Assembly: GCF_012275375.1 (NCBI RefSeq)
Contig: NZ_JAAZQJ010000011.1
Coordinates: 1 to 64,000, forward strand
DNA from: Dyella sp. SG609
Lineage (GTDB): Bacteria > Pseudomonadota > Gammaproteobacteria > Xanthomonadales > Rhodanobacteraceae
Direction of reading: 5' to 3'
Length of the DNA stretch: 64,000 bases
Part shown: in pieces, positions 1 through 8,467 of the stretch
How the letters are laid out: each line of letters begins with the position of its first letter
Position numbering within the stretch: position 1 is the stretch's first letter
Notes under the pieces: model-generated
Told to the model about the DNA's origin: nothing
Database searches by the model: none
The model's input: only the letters and a program-made list of their open reading frames with translations
Translations under genes and position numbers: made by a program

Positions 1-38
1 TCAGCCTTGAACTCGTCGGTGAAACGTTTGCTGGTCAT
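1..38 (-). mobile_element. IS3-family transposase OrfA, 5' fragment cut by window edge
   Basis: Reading leftward from the ATG at 38, the frame encodes MTSKRFTDEFKA, the typical start of IS3-family OrfA (helix-turn-helix transposase subunit), and then runs off the window. A strong Shine-Dalgarno (GGAGG) lies 5 bases upstream. The element therefore lies left of about position 60 and is transcribed away from the tail locus. Only 12 codons are visible, so the IS subgroup and whether OrfB is intact cannot be judged. Confidence 0.75.
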
Positions 39-56
39 AGATCCTCCGATCCTCAA

Positions 57-76
57 TAGACACTATCAGGTGTCTA
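57..76. repeat. Palindrome at the IS/tail-locus junction
   Basis: TAGACAC and GTGTCTA flank a 6-base centre (TATCAG on the plus strand). The palindrome spans the last codons and the TGA stop (66-68) of the adjacent tail gene and the likely terminal sequence of the IS3 element. It could be part of the element's terminal inverted repeat, so the exact IS boundary is uncertain by about 20 bases. Confidence 0.5.
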
Positions 77-731
77 CGGAATCGGGGGCGTACCAAACTC
101 CCGATCCGGGGTTAGCGTTTGTGATGCTCTGACAGGCTGCAATCTCTACGTTTCCCCCATTGATGCGCATGCAAACTGTGGCAGGCGCACGCCAGATAGG
201 CGATCCGACTGGGGTGCCCGTGAGATACTGTCCGTACATGCCAGGGTCCGAGAAGGCGATGGCTGCGGACCCGGGGTTGGCGAGAGCGAATGGGTAAATA
301 GATCCAACGCCTCCCGAGTCGGGCCAGCCGATGCCTTGTCCCGCAGTTATTACTTGCCTGATCCTGAGAGGTCGCTGTGTAGCATCGTAGGTAATCACCC
401 CTTGCGAATCGAAGAGCTGAAGACCTATGTTCCCCAGCGGCTGTATCACAGGAACAAACGCGTAGTAACTGCATGAGGTGACTCCATTCGCGAGGTACCA
501 GCTGAAGCCGTCGTAGGTGCAATTTATGACAGCCGCAAAACCATTCCCCCGTAGGAAAACGATGGATTGTCCCTGCCTTGGGTTGTTCCAGGATGTGCTT
601 CCCCACATGCCGGCCGGCGACGTGTTCGAAGCGACGGAGATCGTTCCTTTCTGGACTAGAACCATGCTTGGCCATTCTGAATCGACGAGTAGCGCACCGT
701 TGTCGGCTATTGCTTGGAATCTCGCGTCCAT
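66..731 (-). CDS. Tail-tip associated hypothetical protein (possible receptor-binding or tip gene)
   Basis: A 221-residue protein encoded last in the tail operon. Its ATG overlaps the stop of the preceding gene by one base (TAATG), implying translational coupling. No named domain is recognised. It is rich in Gly, Ser, Asn and aromatic residues, like secreted beta-structured tip proteins. The segment GLQLFDSQGV near residue 105 resembles the start of the 101-residue gene and the end of gpJ. Its stop codon lies within the palindrome at the IS3 junction, so the native C-terminus may have been altered or the next gene lost. A role in host recognition is inferred from position only. Confidence 0.6.
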   Translation of the reverse strand: MDARFQAIADNGALLVDSEWPSMVLVQKGTISVASNTSPAGMWGSTSWNNPRQGQSIVFLRGNGFAAVINCTYDGFSWYLANGVTSCSYYAFVPVIQPLGNIGLQLFDSQGVITYDATQRPLRIRQVITAGQGIGWPDSGGVGSIYPFALANPGSAAIAFSDPGMYGQYLTGTPVGSPIWRAPATVCMRINGGNVEIAACQSITNANPGSGVWYAPDSVDT

Positions 732-1036
732 TAGTAATTTCCATACCAGATGATGGCTGATTGGTTTGGCATGTATTGGCCTTCAAATCGCCAGGAAAGA
801 GTCTTTCCTGCAATGCTCCATGAAATGCTCGTTGCGTAAGGTCCGTAGGGTGTACTTCCTACTGGAGGGATCGTGGGTACGATTATGAAAGGCGTTCCCA
901 TGTCCAGAAATGGAAGGTCTACCGAGCCCAGAGATCGATTGAGTGTTGCAGTGCCAAGAAGCCTAGGGGAGGTATAGGACAAATCGAGCATCGTGGCGCC
1001 GGCTGCATCAAAGACTTGGAGGCCGTTCGCCATCAC
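731..1036 (-). CDS. Small tail-tip hypothetical protein
   Basis: A 101-residue protein whose ATG overlaps the stop of gpJ by four bases (ATGA) and whose stop overlaps the next gene by one base. It begins MMANGLQVFDAAG, matching the last residues of gpJ (LIQVFDAAG), which suggests duplication of a short beta motif. No known domain or catalytic motif is visible. Small genes downstream of gpJ in lambdoid tails and F-type pyocins often encode tip or fibre accessories, so that role is inferred from context. Confidence 0.6.
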   Translation of the reverse strand: MMANGLQVFDAAGATMLDLSYTSPRLLGTATLNRSLGSVDLPFLDMGTPFIIVPTIPPVGSTPYGPYATSISWSIAGKTLSWRFEGQYMPNQSAIIWYGNY

Positions 1037-4000
1037 CAGATCCCCAGTCGTACTCGCAACGTTCCGGCTGCATCAAATACCTGGATGAGCTGATTGGTTA
1101 TCTGCAGGCGGCCACCGCCACTACCATTCATCTCAAAGCTATTGCCACTCTTGCTGATCTTCCAGCCCCGCTGATTCGCGACGTAATCCGTCGACTGGAT
1201 GTAATCCCCAATCATCGCGTTGTTGATCCACCCATCCCCAATCAACGCCTGCCGGATATACGTCTGCCCATTCTGGATAACGAACGGCGCAGTAACGTTA
1301 TTGTTGGCGGTATTGATCACCGCAAACCGATCCGCCTGAAACAGCGCCTGCGACTGATACGATCCATCCGGCTGCTGCTCCACACCCAGGCCCATGCCCG
1401 CACCATAGATGCGCCCATCGGAACTGACCTGGCACTTCACCGTCCACGTGGCACTGACCTTCCCGTTGAGATCGACTACCGCCTGCGACGTCTGCTGTAC
1501 GGCGGCGCTGGTGTTGTCCACCGTGGCCTGCACCAGATCCACCCGCTTGGCCATCGACCGGTCGCCGTCCTGCACGGCATCCAGCAGCGTCCAGGTGCCG
1601 GCGAAATGCCCGCTGTCGCCAGCCCATTCCCCCGCGTCGCCAGCCATGTCCGACGTAGCGAGATCGACGCCCTCGAGAATCTGCTGCCCCAGCTCCGTCT
1701 GTCCGATCAGTCCGGCGATCACCGGCTCATAATCGGCCTGGCTGCTGCTCGACTGGGCCGGCAAGCCGGCGCCGTTGGGATAGAACGCACCGATGTTGCC
1801 GGTCTTGTCCACCAGCCGCACCCAGAAGTAGAACGACACGCCGGCGGCAAGGCCATCGATGTCGAGCGAGTTCTGCGGATAGGCCAGATCGGCCATCTTG
1901 GTGGCGTCCTGCAGATTCGGCGTATTCGAGCGCCATACCTCGGTACGCTGGGTGTCGTCGGTGCCGGCGGGGAAGCTCCATTCCAGATGGATGCCCCACA
2001 CTTTCGACGTGGCTTTCAGCGTGGCGACCACCGGCGGCGCACCGGTCTTGCCCAGCACGTCGGTGGCTTCCGACAAGGCCGGCAACGACACCACGCCACC
2101 CGGGCTGACTGCACGGACGCGCGCGATGTAAGTGCCGGTGTAGATTCCTTCCACATCGACGGACAAGCCGGACGTGCGCCCCGCGCTCACCCACTCGCCA
2201 TCGTTGCGCCGCCACTCCACCTGGTAGCTGGTGGCGCCGGCCGCCGTATCCCATGCAATCGTCACGACGTTCGTGGCGATGCCCTGCGTGATCACCACAT
2301 GACCATTGAGCTGCACGTTGGCCGGCGGCGCCTGCGTCGAGGCGGGCAGCGCGCTGATCGGCGGGATCTGGATGATCGCGCCGTTGTCGATCGCCGCGAA
2401 TTTGCCCGGCACGTGCTGCAAAGCGGTGATGGTGTAGCTGATATCGCTGGAGGACTTGTCCTCGATCACCGACAGCACGCGGTAGGTTTGCGCGGCGAGC
2501 GTGTCGCTCTCCACCACCCATACGGCTTCCGCTTCCGGTTGCACCGAGAAGCCCGGAGCCGCCACGGTGAGCTGCACACCATCGATCGCCGTAATGGCCT
2601 GCGTCTCCGATACGCCGGTGGACAACATCACCGTCAGCCGATCGCCAACCGTCACCTGCTCCGGCGCCTGGTCCACCGTCACCACGGTCCGCGTGGCCTG
2701 ATGGATACGCCCGCCCTGGCGCTTGCCGGCACGGGCGGGGTCCGTGATACGGACGATCTGCCCCGGCGCCGCGATGGTGCCATCCAGGCCGACCTTGAAC
2801 GTCACCGTATCGGTTTCCAACCGCGAGGTAAGCAGCACCCACTGGCCCGCGCGCTGAGCCTGCGCCTGCGACGTGCAGCCGAACGCGGTGAGCGTGGTCT
2901 GCTGGATGCCATAGCGTGCCAGGCCCGTGCGGTCTTCCACGTACTCGACCTTGGCGCGATAGAAATCGCTGGGGTCGTTCCAGGTCACTAGCGCGGTTGT
3001 GTAGCGCGTCTTGCGCGTGCTCGCCGCATAGGTGAACTGGCCGCCGATCACGTTGGCCGCGCTGTACGCATACACCGGGTCCGCCGGCATATCGGCGGAA
3101 GCCGTGATGGCGCCGCCCGTCCAGAACGAGATGCCGCGGAAAACGCTGGCCAGGTCGCTCAGCAGCTTGTACGCATCGCTGGCGGTCTGCAGGAACACGT
3201 TGCAGGTAAAGCGCGGCTCGGTGCCGCCCTTGCCGTCGCTCACCGGCTGGTCGCAATACTGCGCGATGCGGTACAGCTCCCACTTGTTCACCTGGGCCGC
3301 GGTGATCAGATGGCCCAGGCCGTAGCGCGGGTGCGTCGACAGGTCGTAGTAGATCCACGCCGGATTGTCCGTCCACGCCGGCTTGAAGCTGCCGTCCCAT
3401 ACACCGCTGTAAGTGCGCGCCAGCGGATCGTAGTTGCTCGGCACCTGGATAATGCGGCCCCACAGGTCGTACGCACGGCTGGGGATATTGCTGAACTGCG
3501 CGGCGTCGCCGGAAATGCCCAGCAGAGCGCTGTTGGGATAGCGCAGCTTGGCGTCGATCACCTCGGTATAGCTGTCGATGGTGGTGATGTCGGCGATCGA
3601 CGAGCTGTTGGCATTGGCGGTCATGCGCGTGACGCGCACGTTCCACCCGCTCTGCGCCGCCGGCAGGTCGATGCGGTGGCTGCGCTGGTACTTGCTGGTG
3701 GTCTTGCCGGTGATCGCGCCGGTATAGGCCAGCTGCCACGCGCCACTGTCGGTCTGCACCTCGATCTTGTACTGCACCGAGTAGCCGTTGATATCGCCAT
3801 TGGACGTATTGGCCTTGGACAGGCCCGGCACGCCGATGGTCACGCGCACCGCCGACAGCGAGGTATTGCTCAGCGAACGGACCCACGGCGTGCTCTGCTT
3901 GAGCTCCACGCCGACATTGATCTCGTTCTCCACCGCCGGATAGCCAGGCACCTCCTCCTGGTCCTGCGTGCCGGTGCGCGTTTCCACGTGCACGTTCTGG

Positions 4001-4200
4001 AAGTTGAGCGAGCCGTCCGCGTTGGCCAGCGGCGTCTCGTCCAGGTAGATCGATTGCAGCCCGTTGACCAGGCCGCCGATCTCGCCCTCGCTGACCAGGT
4101 CCAGGATGCGGAAGTAGGCGATCGAGCGCAGGCTGTCCGGCGACTCGACGGGCGTGCGCTGGCTGCCGCCGCCCTTGGCGCCTTGAATGGTGGAAGTCAT
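1033..4200 (-). CDS. J: Tail tip / host specificity protein, lambda gpJ family
   Basis: The start chosen at 4200 gives 1055 residues beginning MTSTIQGAKGGG; an upstream in-frame extension is non-phage-like shadow sequence and is rejected. The N-terminal half matches gpJ-type central tip proteins (RSIAYFRILDLVSEGEIGG, then the ITDPARAGKRQGGRI region). The middle contains fibronectin-III-like stretches (VEWRRNDGEWVSAG, ARVRAVSPGGVVS). The C-terminal part resembles DUF1983-type tail proteins and would determine receptor choice. It lies 2 bases after gpI and overlaps the next gene by 4 bases. In lambda and F-pyocins this protein forms the tip and its C-terminus binds the outer-membrane receptor. 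Length is close to lambda gpJ (1132). Confidence 0.93.
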   Translation of the reverse strand: MTSTIQGAKGGGSQRTPVESPDSLRSIAYFRILDLVSEGEIGGLVNGLQSIYLDETPLANADGSLNFQNVHVETRTGTQDQEEVPGYPAVENEINVGVELKQSTPWVRSLSNTSLSAVRVTIGVPGLSKANTSNGDINGYSVQYKIEVQTDSGAWQLAYTGAITGKTTSKYQRSHRIDLPAAQSGWNVRVTRMTANANSSSIADITTIDSYTEVIDAKLRYPNSALLGISGDAAQFSNIPSRAYDLWGRIIQVPSNYDPLARTYSGVWDGSFKPAWTDNPAWIYYDLSTHPRYGLGHLITAAQVNKWELYRIAQYCDQPVSDGKGGTEPRFTCNVFLQTASDAYKLLSDLASVFRGISFWTGGAITASADMPADPVYAYSAANVIGGQFTYAASTRKTRYTTALVTWNDPSDFYRAKVEYVEDRTGLARYGIQQTTLTAFGCTSQAQAQRAGQWVLLTSRLETDTVTFKVGLDGTIAAPGQIVRITDPARAGKRQGGRIHQATRTVVTVDQAPEQVTVGDRLTVMLSTGVSETQAITAIDGVQLTVAAPGFSVQPEAEAVWVVESDTLAAQTYRVLSVIEDKSSSDISYTITALQHVPGKFAAIDNGAIIQIPPISALPASTQAPPANVQLNGHVVITQGIATNVVTIAWDTAAGATSYQVEWRRNDGEWVSAGRTSGLSVDVEGIYTGTYIARVRAVSPGGVVSLPALSEATDVLGKTGAPPVVATLKATSKVWGIHLEWSFPAGTDDTQRTEVWRSNTPNLQDATKMADLAYPQNSLDIDGLAAGVSFYFWVRLVDKTGNIGAFYPNGAGLPAQSSSSQADYEPVIAGLIGQTELGQQILEGVDLATSDMAGDAGEWAGDSGHFAGTWTLLDAVQDGDRSMAKRVDLVQATVDNTSAAVQQTSQAVVDLNGKVSATWTVKCQVSSDGRIYGAGMGLGVEQQPDGSYQSQALFQADRFAVINTANNNVTAPFVIQNGQTYIRQALIGDGWINNAMIGDYIQSTDYVANQRGWKISKSGNSFEMNGSGGGRLQITNQLIQVFDAAGTLRVRLGIW

Positions 4201-4202
4201 GT

Positions 4203-4874
4203 CTACCTCTCGTAGAAGTTCTTGAGCACGCGGCCGTTGAGATTTACGCCGCCGCCAACGCCTGCAGTGGCCGGTGCGTAGTCCTCGGCATGGATGCCGG
4301 CAGAGACGACGGCGGAGCCGACGACCATGCGGCCATAGAGCACGGGGACAGGGTTGCCTTGGGCCTGCGTGTTGACGGCGCCGTTGAAGACGTAGCTGGG
4401 CTGGTTGTCGGGGCGATCTCCGGCTTTCAATCCCCTGGGCTGGGGCGAAAGCATCTGCACGACGCCGCCGAGCATCATTCCGAGGCCGGCCTCCATCATG
4501 TAGCCGCCGATACCGGCACCCGCGCCCATGGTCCATCCGGAGATAAAGCCGCCGACCACGAACAGCACCGCGCCTGCGATGATGTTGAACAGGCCGCCGC
4601 TCTTACTGCCGAGCAGGATCGGCGCGATGCGGATGTCATCTGTGCCGGACGGCGCGGACAGCTCGTCCTCCTTGAGGTTGCGCTTGCCCACAAACACGGC
4701 GAAACCCGTGCCGCGATCCTTCGCCGACGCCAGGTAGGCGCGGAATCCGCGGATCTGCGAACACAGCGCGGCGATTGCCTCGGCCGGGGTGTCGGAATCG
4801 AGATGGAGCTGGAATTGACGCCCGAACAGAGCGCCGAGGCGTCCGTACAGGCGAACGGTTCTTGGTTGTTTCAT
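4203..4874 (-). CDS. I: Tail assembly protein, lambda gpI family
   Basis: A 223-residue protein from the ATG at 4874 (MKQPRTVRLYG); six codons upstream there is another ATG without better ribosome-binding support. The N-terminus has the ubiquitin-like gpI fold signature (LYGRLGALFGRQFQLHL, AIAALCSQIRGFRAYL). A Gly-rich hydrophobic stretch follows at about residues 90-140 and a conserved NPVPVLYGRMVVGSAVVSAG segment lies near the C-terminus. It acts with gpK and gpL to initiate the tail tip. A terminator for the preceding lipoprotein gene sits directly upstream, so read-through or antitermination is needed to express it from the main operon promoter. Confidence 0.9.
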   Translation of the reverse strand: MKQPRTVRLYGRLGALFGRQFQLHLDSDTPAEAIAALCSQIRGFRAYLASAKDRGTGFAVFVGKRNLKEDELSAPSGTDDIRIAPILLGSKSGGLFNIIAGAVLFVVGGFISGWTMGAGAGIGGYMMEAGLGMMLGGVVQMLSPQPRGLKAGDRPDNQPSYVFNGAVNTQAQGNPVPVLYGRMVVGSAVVSAGIHAEDYAPATAGVGGGVNLNGRVLKNFYER

Positions 4875-4892
4875 AGATGGAAACCCAGGCAT

Positions 4893-4917
4893 AAAAAAAC
4901 CCCGCCGTAGCGGGGTT
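4893..4917 (-). terminator. Rho-independent terminator after the lipoprotein cargo gene
   Basis: CCCCGC/GCGGGG stem with a CGTA loop, followed on the minus strand by seven T. It lies 25 bases after the lipoprotein stop and ends just before gpI, so it interrupts the tail operon. Confidence 0.85.
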
Positions 4918-4941
4918 CGGGTGGATGACGATGGATGCGGC

Positions 4942-5373
4942 TCACTCGATGGTGGTCGGTGCGAGCGAGGGGCCTGCGTTGGGGTCGATAATGATGCGGA
5001 ACCGGCGCGTTTCGCCTGTCTTCAACGTGACGGCGGTTTCCCGGCGGTCCTTGCCTTCGCGGTAGCCGCACAGGCCTGAGCCGGTGTTCCATGTGCCGAG
5101 CACGTGGTAGCCCGACGGGATATGCAGCGTGATGCGTTCACCGGTGGCGACCTTGGCCACCACCTTGCCGTCGACGAAGACGGCGCCGTAGCAGCCGCTG
5201 CCCTGGAAACCCACGTCGCGGGTAACGATCACCGTGGCATCGCCGTCGGACGGATCCTGAAATGCCAGCAACCGGTCCGGTGTCGGCGTTCGAAGCTGAT
5301 CGGGCCTGGGCGGCTTGGTCACGCAACCGGCGAGCGCCATGACCATGGGAACGACCAAATACATCCTGCGCAT
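4942..5373 (-). CDS. Predicted outer-membrane lipoprotein, cargo (moron-like) gene in the tail operon
   Basis: The ATG at 5373 gives 143 residues and is preceded by a strong GAGGAGGAG ribosome-binding region; longer in-frame starts are rejected. MRRMYLVVPMVMALAGC is a lipoprotein signal with lipobox LAGC (Cys at about residue 17). The mature part is a compact beta-rich domain with GCYGAVFVDGKVVAK and LGTWNTGSGLCGYREGKD. No characterised family is recognised. It interrupts the otherwise universal gpK-gpI order and has its own terminator, as cargo genes do. A superinfection-exclusion or self-protection role is possible, by analogy with phage lipoproteins that block receptors, but this is inference. 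Confidence 0.75.
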   Translation of the reverse strand: MRRMYLVVPMVMALAGCVTKPPRPDQLRTPTPDRLLAFQDPSDGDATVIVTRDVGFQGSGCYGAVFVDGKVVAKVATGERITLHIPSGYHVLGTWNTGSGLCGYREGKDRRETAVTLKTGETRRFRIIIDPNAGPSLAPTTIE

Positions 5374-5429
5374 CCTGCTCTCCTCCTCTAGGTGGCGAGA
5401 GGGTAGCGCAAGAAACTTCGGCAGGGGTA

Positions 5430-6170
5430 TCAGCGTTCCGTATGGCGAGCGATCAGCCGAGTGTTTTCTATCCAATAGCCGCCATACACATCGCGGCTGG
5501 AAAGCCGTCCGTGCATGTGATGCAGCAACAAGCCATCTCCTAGATATATGCCCGCATGGTTCGGCACCAGGTTACGGCTCCTGATCTGCATCAGCACCAG
5601 ATCGCCGCGCTCAATGTCCTTGGCATCGACCGGTACGAAACCCGCGGCGGCGAGGTTGTCGGTATAAAGATCGGAGCAACCATCGTCCCACCAGTTGTCA
5701 TGTCGCACCGGGTCGGGCAGCACCAGCCCCATTTCCCGCGCATACCAATCGCGGCACAAGCTCCAGCAATCCAGCACGCCGTGATGGAACGGCCTTCCGA
5801 CCAGCGGCGCTTCATAACCGCTGGGTTCGATGCACGAAAGCTCACCCGCTTGCGGATTGCCATCGGCACCGACGACAACCGCCACGATCCACCACGGCAA
5901 CCCGGACGCCTCGCACGCCACCCGATCACCCTCCGACGCACGCGCCGGCGCATCGGGATGCGAATGCATGACGGCCACGATCTCGCCCAGCTCCTCGGCC
6001 GCCGCATAGTCCTCCGCGGCCAGCACGAAATGCTCGCTCGGCGTGGTGGCGAGGTTTCGGCAGGCGATATAGCGCTCGCGCCCCTTGGCCACCACCACCA
6101 GCCCGCAGGCTTCGCGCGGATAGTCGGCCGTCGCGTGGGCGCGGAAGGCATCCAGGGTGGCCGGGTTCAT
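5430..6170 (-). CDS. K: Tail tip assembly protein with JAMM and NlpC/P60 domains, gpK family
   Basis: 246 residues from the ATG at 6170, overlapping gpL by four bases (ATGA). Residues 1-120 form a Mov34/JAMM metalloprotease domain with H69-S-H71-P...S79..D82. Residues 125-246 form an NlpC/P60 domain with catalytic Cys135 (LDCWSLCRDWY) and His205 (NHAGIYLG). This is the standard gpK architecture. In lambdoid tails the peptidoglycan-hydrolase-like half helps assemble the tip and may cut the wall during injection. In a DNA-less particle it could contribute to local wall damage. Confidence 0.93.
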   Translation of the reverse strand: MNPATLDAFRAHATADYPREACGLVVVAKGRERYIACRNLATTPSEHFVLAAEDYAAAEELGEIVAVMHSHPDAPARASEGDRVACEASGLPWWIVAVVVGADGNPQAGELSCIEPSGYEAPLVGRPFHHGVLDCWSLCRDWYAREMGLVLPDPVRHDNWWDDGCSDLYTDNLAAAGFVPVDAKDIERGDLVLMQIRSRNLVPNHAGIYLGDGLLLHHMHGRLSSRDVYGGYWIENTRLIARHTER

Positions 6171-6877
6171 GTGCGCAGCAACCCGGCGGCTGGATAGCTG
6201 CCGAACGGAATCGGGTTGTTCTGGCCGAAGCGCAGCTTGCACGACGACAGCCGCCCACCGCACACATCCTGTGCCGGATCGCTGGTCGGCGTGTCGTCCG
6301 CCTTCGCCACCGGCCCGCCGGTGTAGCCGCAATACGGCCCGCGATAACCGCCACGCTGCAGCCAGCTGCAGCTGTTGGCGATGATCGTGCGCCCGGGCAG
6401 CTGCTGCTGGCCGAAGTCCAGCGCGCTGGCGAGTTCGAACTGCACCAGCGTGCTGGTCTCGCTGGCCTTGCGCTCCAGGAACCACTTGTCCGGCGGAAAC
6501 TCCTGCGTGGCATCGGCGCTGGCATTGCCGTCGGCGAAGTTGCGCGCATCGAGATAGCGGCCGAAGGTGCGATGGCGCACCAGCAGCGCGCCGACCAGGT
6601 CCTGGTAGGCCAGGCACAGCGCGGTGATGCGGCCGTCGACATTGCCCACGCTGAGCATCGGCATCGGCGGCTTGTCGGGATTGAGCTCGAAGCCTTCGGC
6701 CTGGATCGGCCAGGGCGCGTATTCCAGCCCCTGCCACCAGATCGAACCGACCTGCGTATAGCCGTGGAAACGCAGCACGTCGCCCGTGCCGCCGCCGGTG
6801 ATCGAGCGCGCATCCAGCTCGAACAGCTCGATCTCCGCGCCGGGTTCCAGCTTCTGGATATCGGCGTAGACGCTCAT
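6167..6877 (-). CDS. L: Minor tail protein, gpL family
   Basis: 236 residues from the ATG at 6877 (MSVYADIQKLEPGAEIELFELD), a typical gpL opening. It contains GYTQVGSIWWQGLEYAPWPIQAEGFE and a Cys-rich C-terminal part (SCSW, GPYCGYTGG, DVCGG, SCKLRF) consistent with the Fe-S-binding cysteines of gpL proteins. It overlaps both gpM and gpK by four bases, so the three are translationally coupled. It forms part of the tail tip complex. Confidence 0.92.
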   Translation of the reverse strand: MSVYADIQKLEPGAEIELFELDARSITGGGTGDVLRFHGYTQVGSIWWQGLEYAPWPIQAEGFELNPDKPPMPMLSVGNVDGRITALCLAYQDLVGALLVRHRTFGRYLDARNFADGNASADATQEFPPDKWFLERKASETSTLVQFELASALDFGQQQLPGRTIIANSCSWLQRGGYRGPYCGYTGGPVAKADDTPTSDPAQDVCGGRLSSCKLRFGQNNPIPFGSYPAAGLLRT

Positions 6878-7209
6878 GGCGCGAACACCTGCTGGAAGGT
6901 GGCCGACAACGTGTAGTTGCCGGCCGCGCGCGGCACCAGGGTGTAGCCGGCGCAGCGGAACAGCGACGGCGCGCCCAGCGGCGGGGTCCACTGGAACGAG
7001 GCGGCGCCGGCGTGGCGATCGAGGAAGTCCTTGATCGGCGCCATGTAGCTGCCGTCGCCGTCGAACGCGAGCGGCCAGCTGTCCACGCGGTTGTTGATGC
7101 CGTCGGTGACGGTCTGGGTGTAGCCGTCGCCGAACTGCGCGCTGCGCACGCGGAAGGTGGTCTGGCCCTGCGGCTCCACCTGCGGAACCCAACTGAATAC
7201 TTCAGGCAT
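6874..7209 (-). CDS. M: Minor tail protein, gpM family
   Basis: 111 residues from the ATG at 7209, overlapping the tape-measure gene by eight bases. MPEVFSWVPQVEPQG, VRSAQFGDGYTQTVTDGINN and the C-terminal TFQQVF pattern are diagnostic of the gpM family (lambda gpM is 109 residues). The protein joins the tape measure to the tip. Confidence 0.92.
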   Translation of the reverse strand: MPEVFSWVPQVEPQGQTTFRVRSAQFGDGYTQTVTDGINNRVDSWPLAFDGDGSYMAPIKDFLDRHAGAASFQWTPPLGAPSLFRCAGYTLVPRAAGNYTLSATFQQVFAP

Positions 7210-8467
7210 GCTGCATCCTCCACAAAATGCCGCCCTGGCGCTGCTCGCGCGCCATGACTTCCTTGACCTTGCCTTCCACCATCGATGCGAGCTGGCGGCC
7301 GGCGTCGTCGCTCTGCGCCTGCGTATCGCTCTGCGCGTTGCCGTTGGCGCCGACGTTGACGGTGATGCTGATGTTGTTATTGACGCCGCTGCCGCCATCG
7401 CGGCTGCTGCGCACGCCGAGGCGGCCATCGGCGCCGCGGGTAAGCGGCATGATCGCTTCCGGGCCGGCTTCGCCCATCAGGCCGGTGCCGGTGGCCATGG
7501 GGAACAGCGTGGGGCTGTTGACGATGCCGCCGCGGGCGAAGGCGCGCAGCTGCGTGCCGCTTTGCAGGGCCATGCCGTTCGCGGCTACTGGAAAGTCGCC
7601 GAAGATCGACGCCGAGTAGCCGCCGGTGCTGCCGCCGAACATGGTGCTGTACTGCGGAAGCATCGAGCTGCCGCCGCCGAACATACCGCCGATCGCGTTA
7701 CCCACCCAGCCCAGCGCAGCTCCCGCGAGTTTGGATATCTGGGACGCTGCTGCGTCGGCCAGCATCTGCCGCAGCATGTCGCGGAAGCTCTTGCCGACCT
7801 TCTTGAAGTTGCCGTCGAGCACGTTGAACAGCATGTCGCCGAGCGAGCCGCGGATCTTCTCGCCGGCTTGGGATGCCAGGTCGACAAGGAAGTCCGTGCT
7901 CTTGGCGGCATCTGCCTGCTTGGTCGCCGTAGCGGTGCCGGCCGACGCGTCGGCTTTTGCTCCGGCGCCGGCGGTTGCGTTACCGGCGGCGCCCACTGCT
8001 GCCGCGGCGGCAGTTGGTTCCTTGACGAAGCCGCCTACAAAGGCGCCGAGATAGGCGTTCGGCCATAGGCGATCCGTATTGGCGGCGCCCGCGGCTTTGA
8101 CCAGCTCGTTGGTCGTGGTGTCGGCGAGGCCGCGCTTGAGGTTGTTGTATAGGTCGTCACGCGTCTTCACGCGTGCCTTGGTCGCGTCCTTGCCGTCGGC
8201 ATTCAATGCGGCGAGTACGTCCTTGGAGAAGTCGTCCTTGATCTTCTTGGTTGCGTCTTCGATCACCTTGGCGGTGGGGGCGACTGCCTTGGTGCTGGTC
8301 TTGGCCGCATCCTGCGTGGTCTTGGCGGCTCCATCCGCCGCCTTGCCGGCGCTCTGCGTCGACTTCGTCGCCGCATCCATCGCCTTCTGCATGTCGCCCA
8401 GCGACTTGCTTGCCTTGTTCAAGGCGGTTACGAAATTATTGAGGCTGTTGCTGTCGATATCAGCCAT
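7202..8467 (-). CDS. H: Tail tape measure protein, gpH-like, unusually short
   Basis: 421 residues (lambda gpH is 853). The N-terminal 130 residues are Ala/Lys-rich and predicted helical, including repeated AAKTTQDAAKTSTKA-type sequence. The middle contains a Gly/Ala-rich segment. The C-terminus carries the hallmark FARGGIV and MGEAGPEAIMPLTRG motifs of lambda-type tape measures, followed by NNISITVNV. It follows G-T with an eight-base overlap. Because the tape measure sets tail length, the short protein predicts a short tail. Confidence 0.9.
   Translation of the reverse strand: MADIDSNSLNNFVTALNKASKSLGDMQKAMDAATKSTQSAGKAADGAAKTTQDAAKTSTKAVAPTAKVIEDATKKIKDDFSKDVLAALNADGKDATKARVKTRDDLYNNLKRGLADTTTNELVKAAGAANTDRLWPNAYLGAFVGGFVKEPTAAAAAVGAAGNATAGAGAKADASAGTATATKQADAAKSTDFLVDLASQAGEKIRGSLGDMLFNVLDGNFKKVGKSFRDMLRQMLADAAASQISKLAGAALGWVGNAIGGMFGGGSSMLPQYSTMFGGSTGGYSASIFGDFPVAANGMALQSGTQLRAFARGGIVNSPTLFPMATGTGLMGEAGPEAIMPLTRGADGRLGVRSSRDGGSGVNNNISITVNVGANGNAQSDTQAQSDDAGRQLASMVEGKVKEVMAREQRQGGILWRMQHA

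Noticed and set aside
4200-4536. Longer gpJ start at 4536 (1167 residues)
   Set aside because: The extra 112 residues are Arg-rich, overlap gpI in another frame and lack similarity to phage tail proteins. MTSTIQGAKGGG at 4200 is the natural start.
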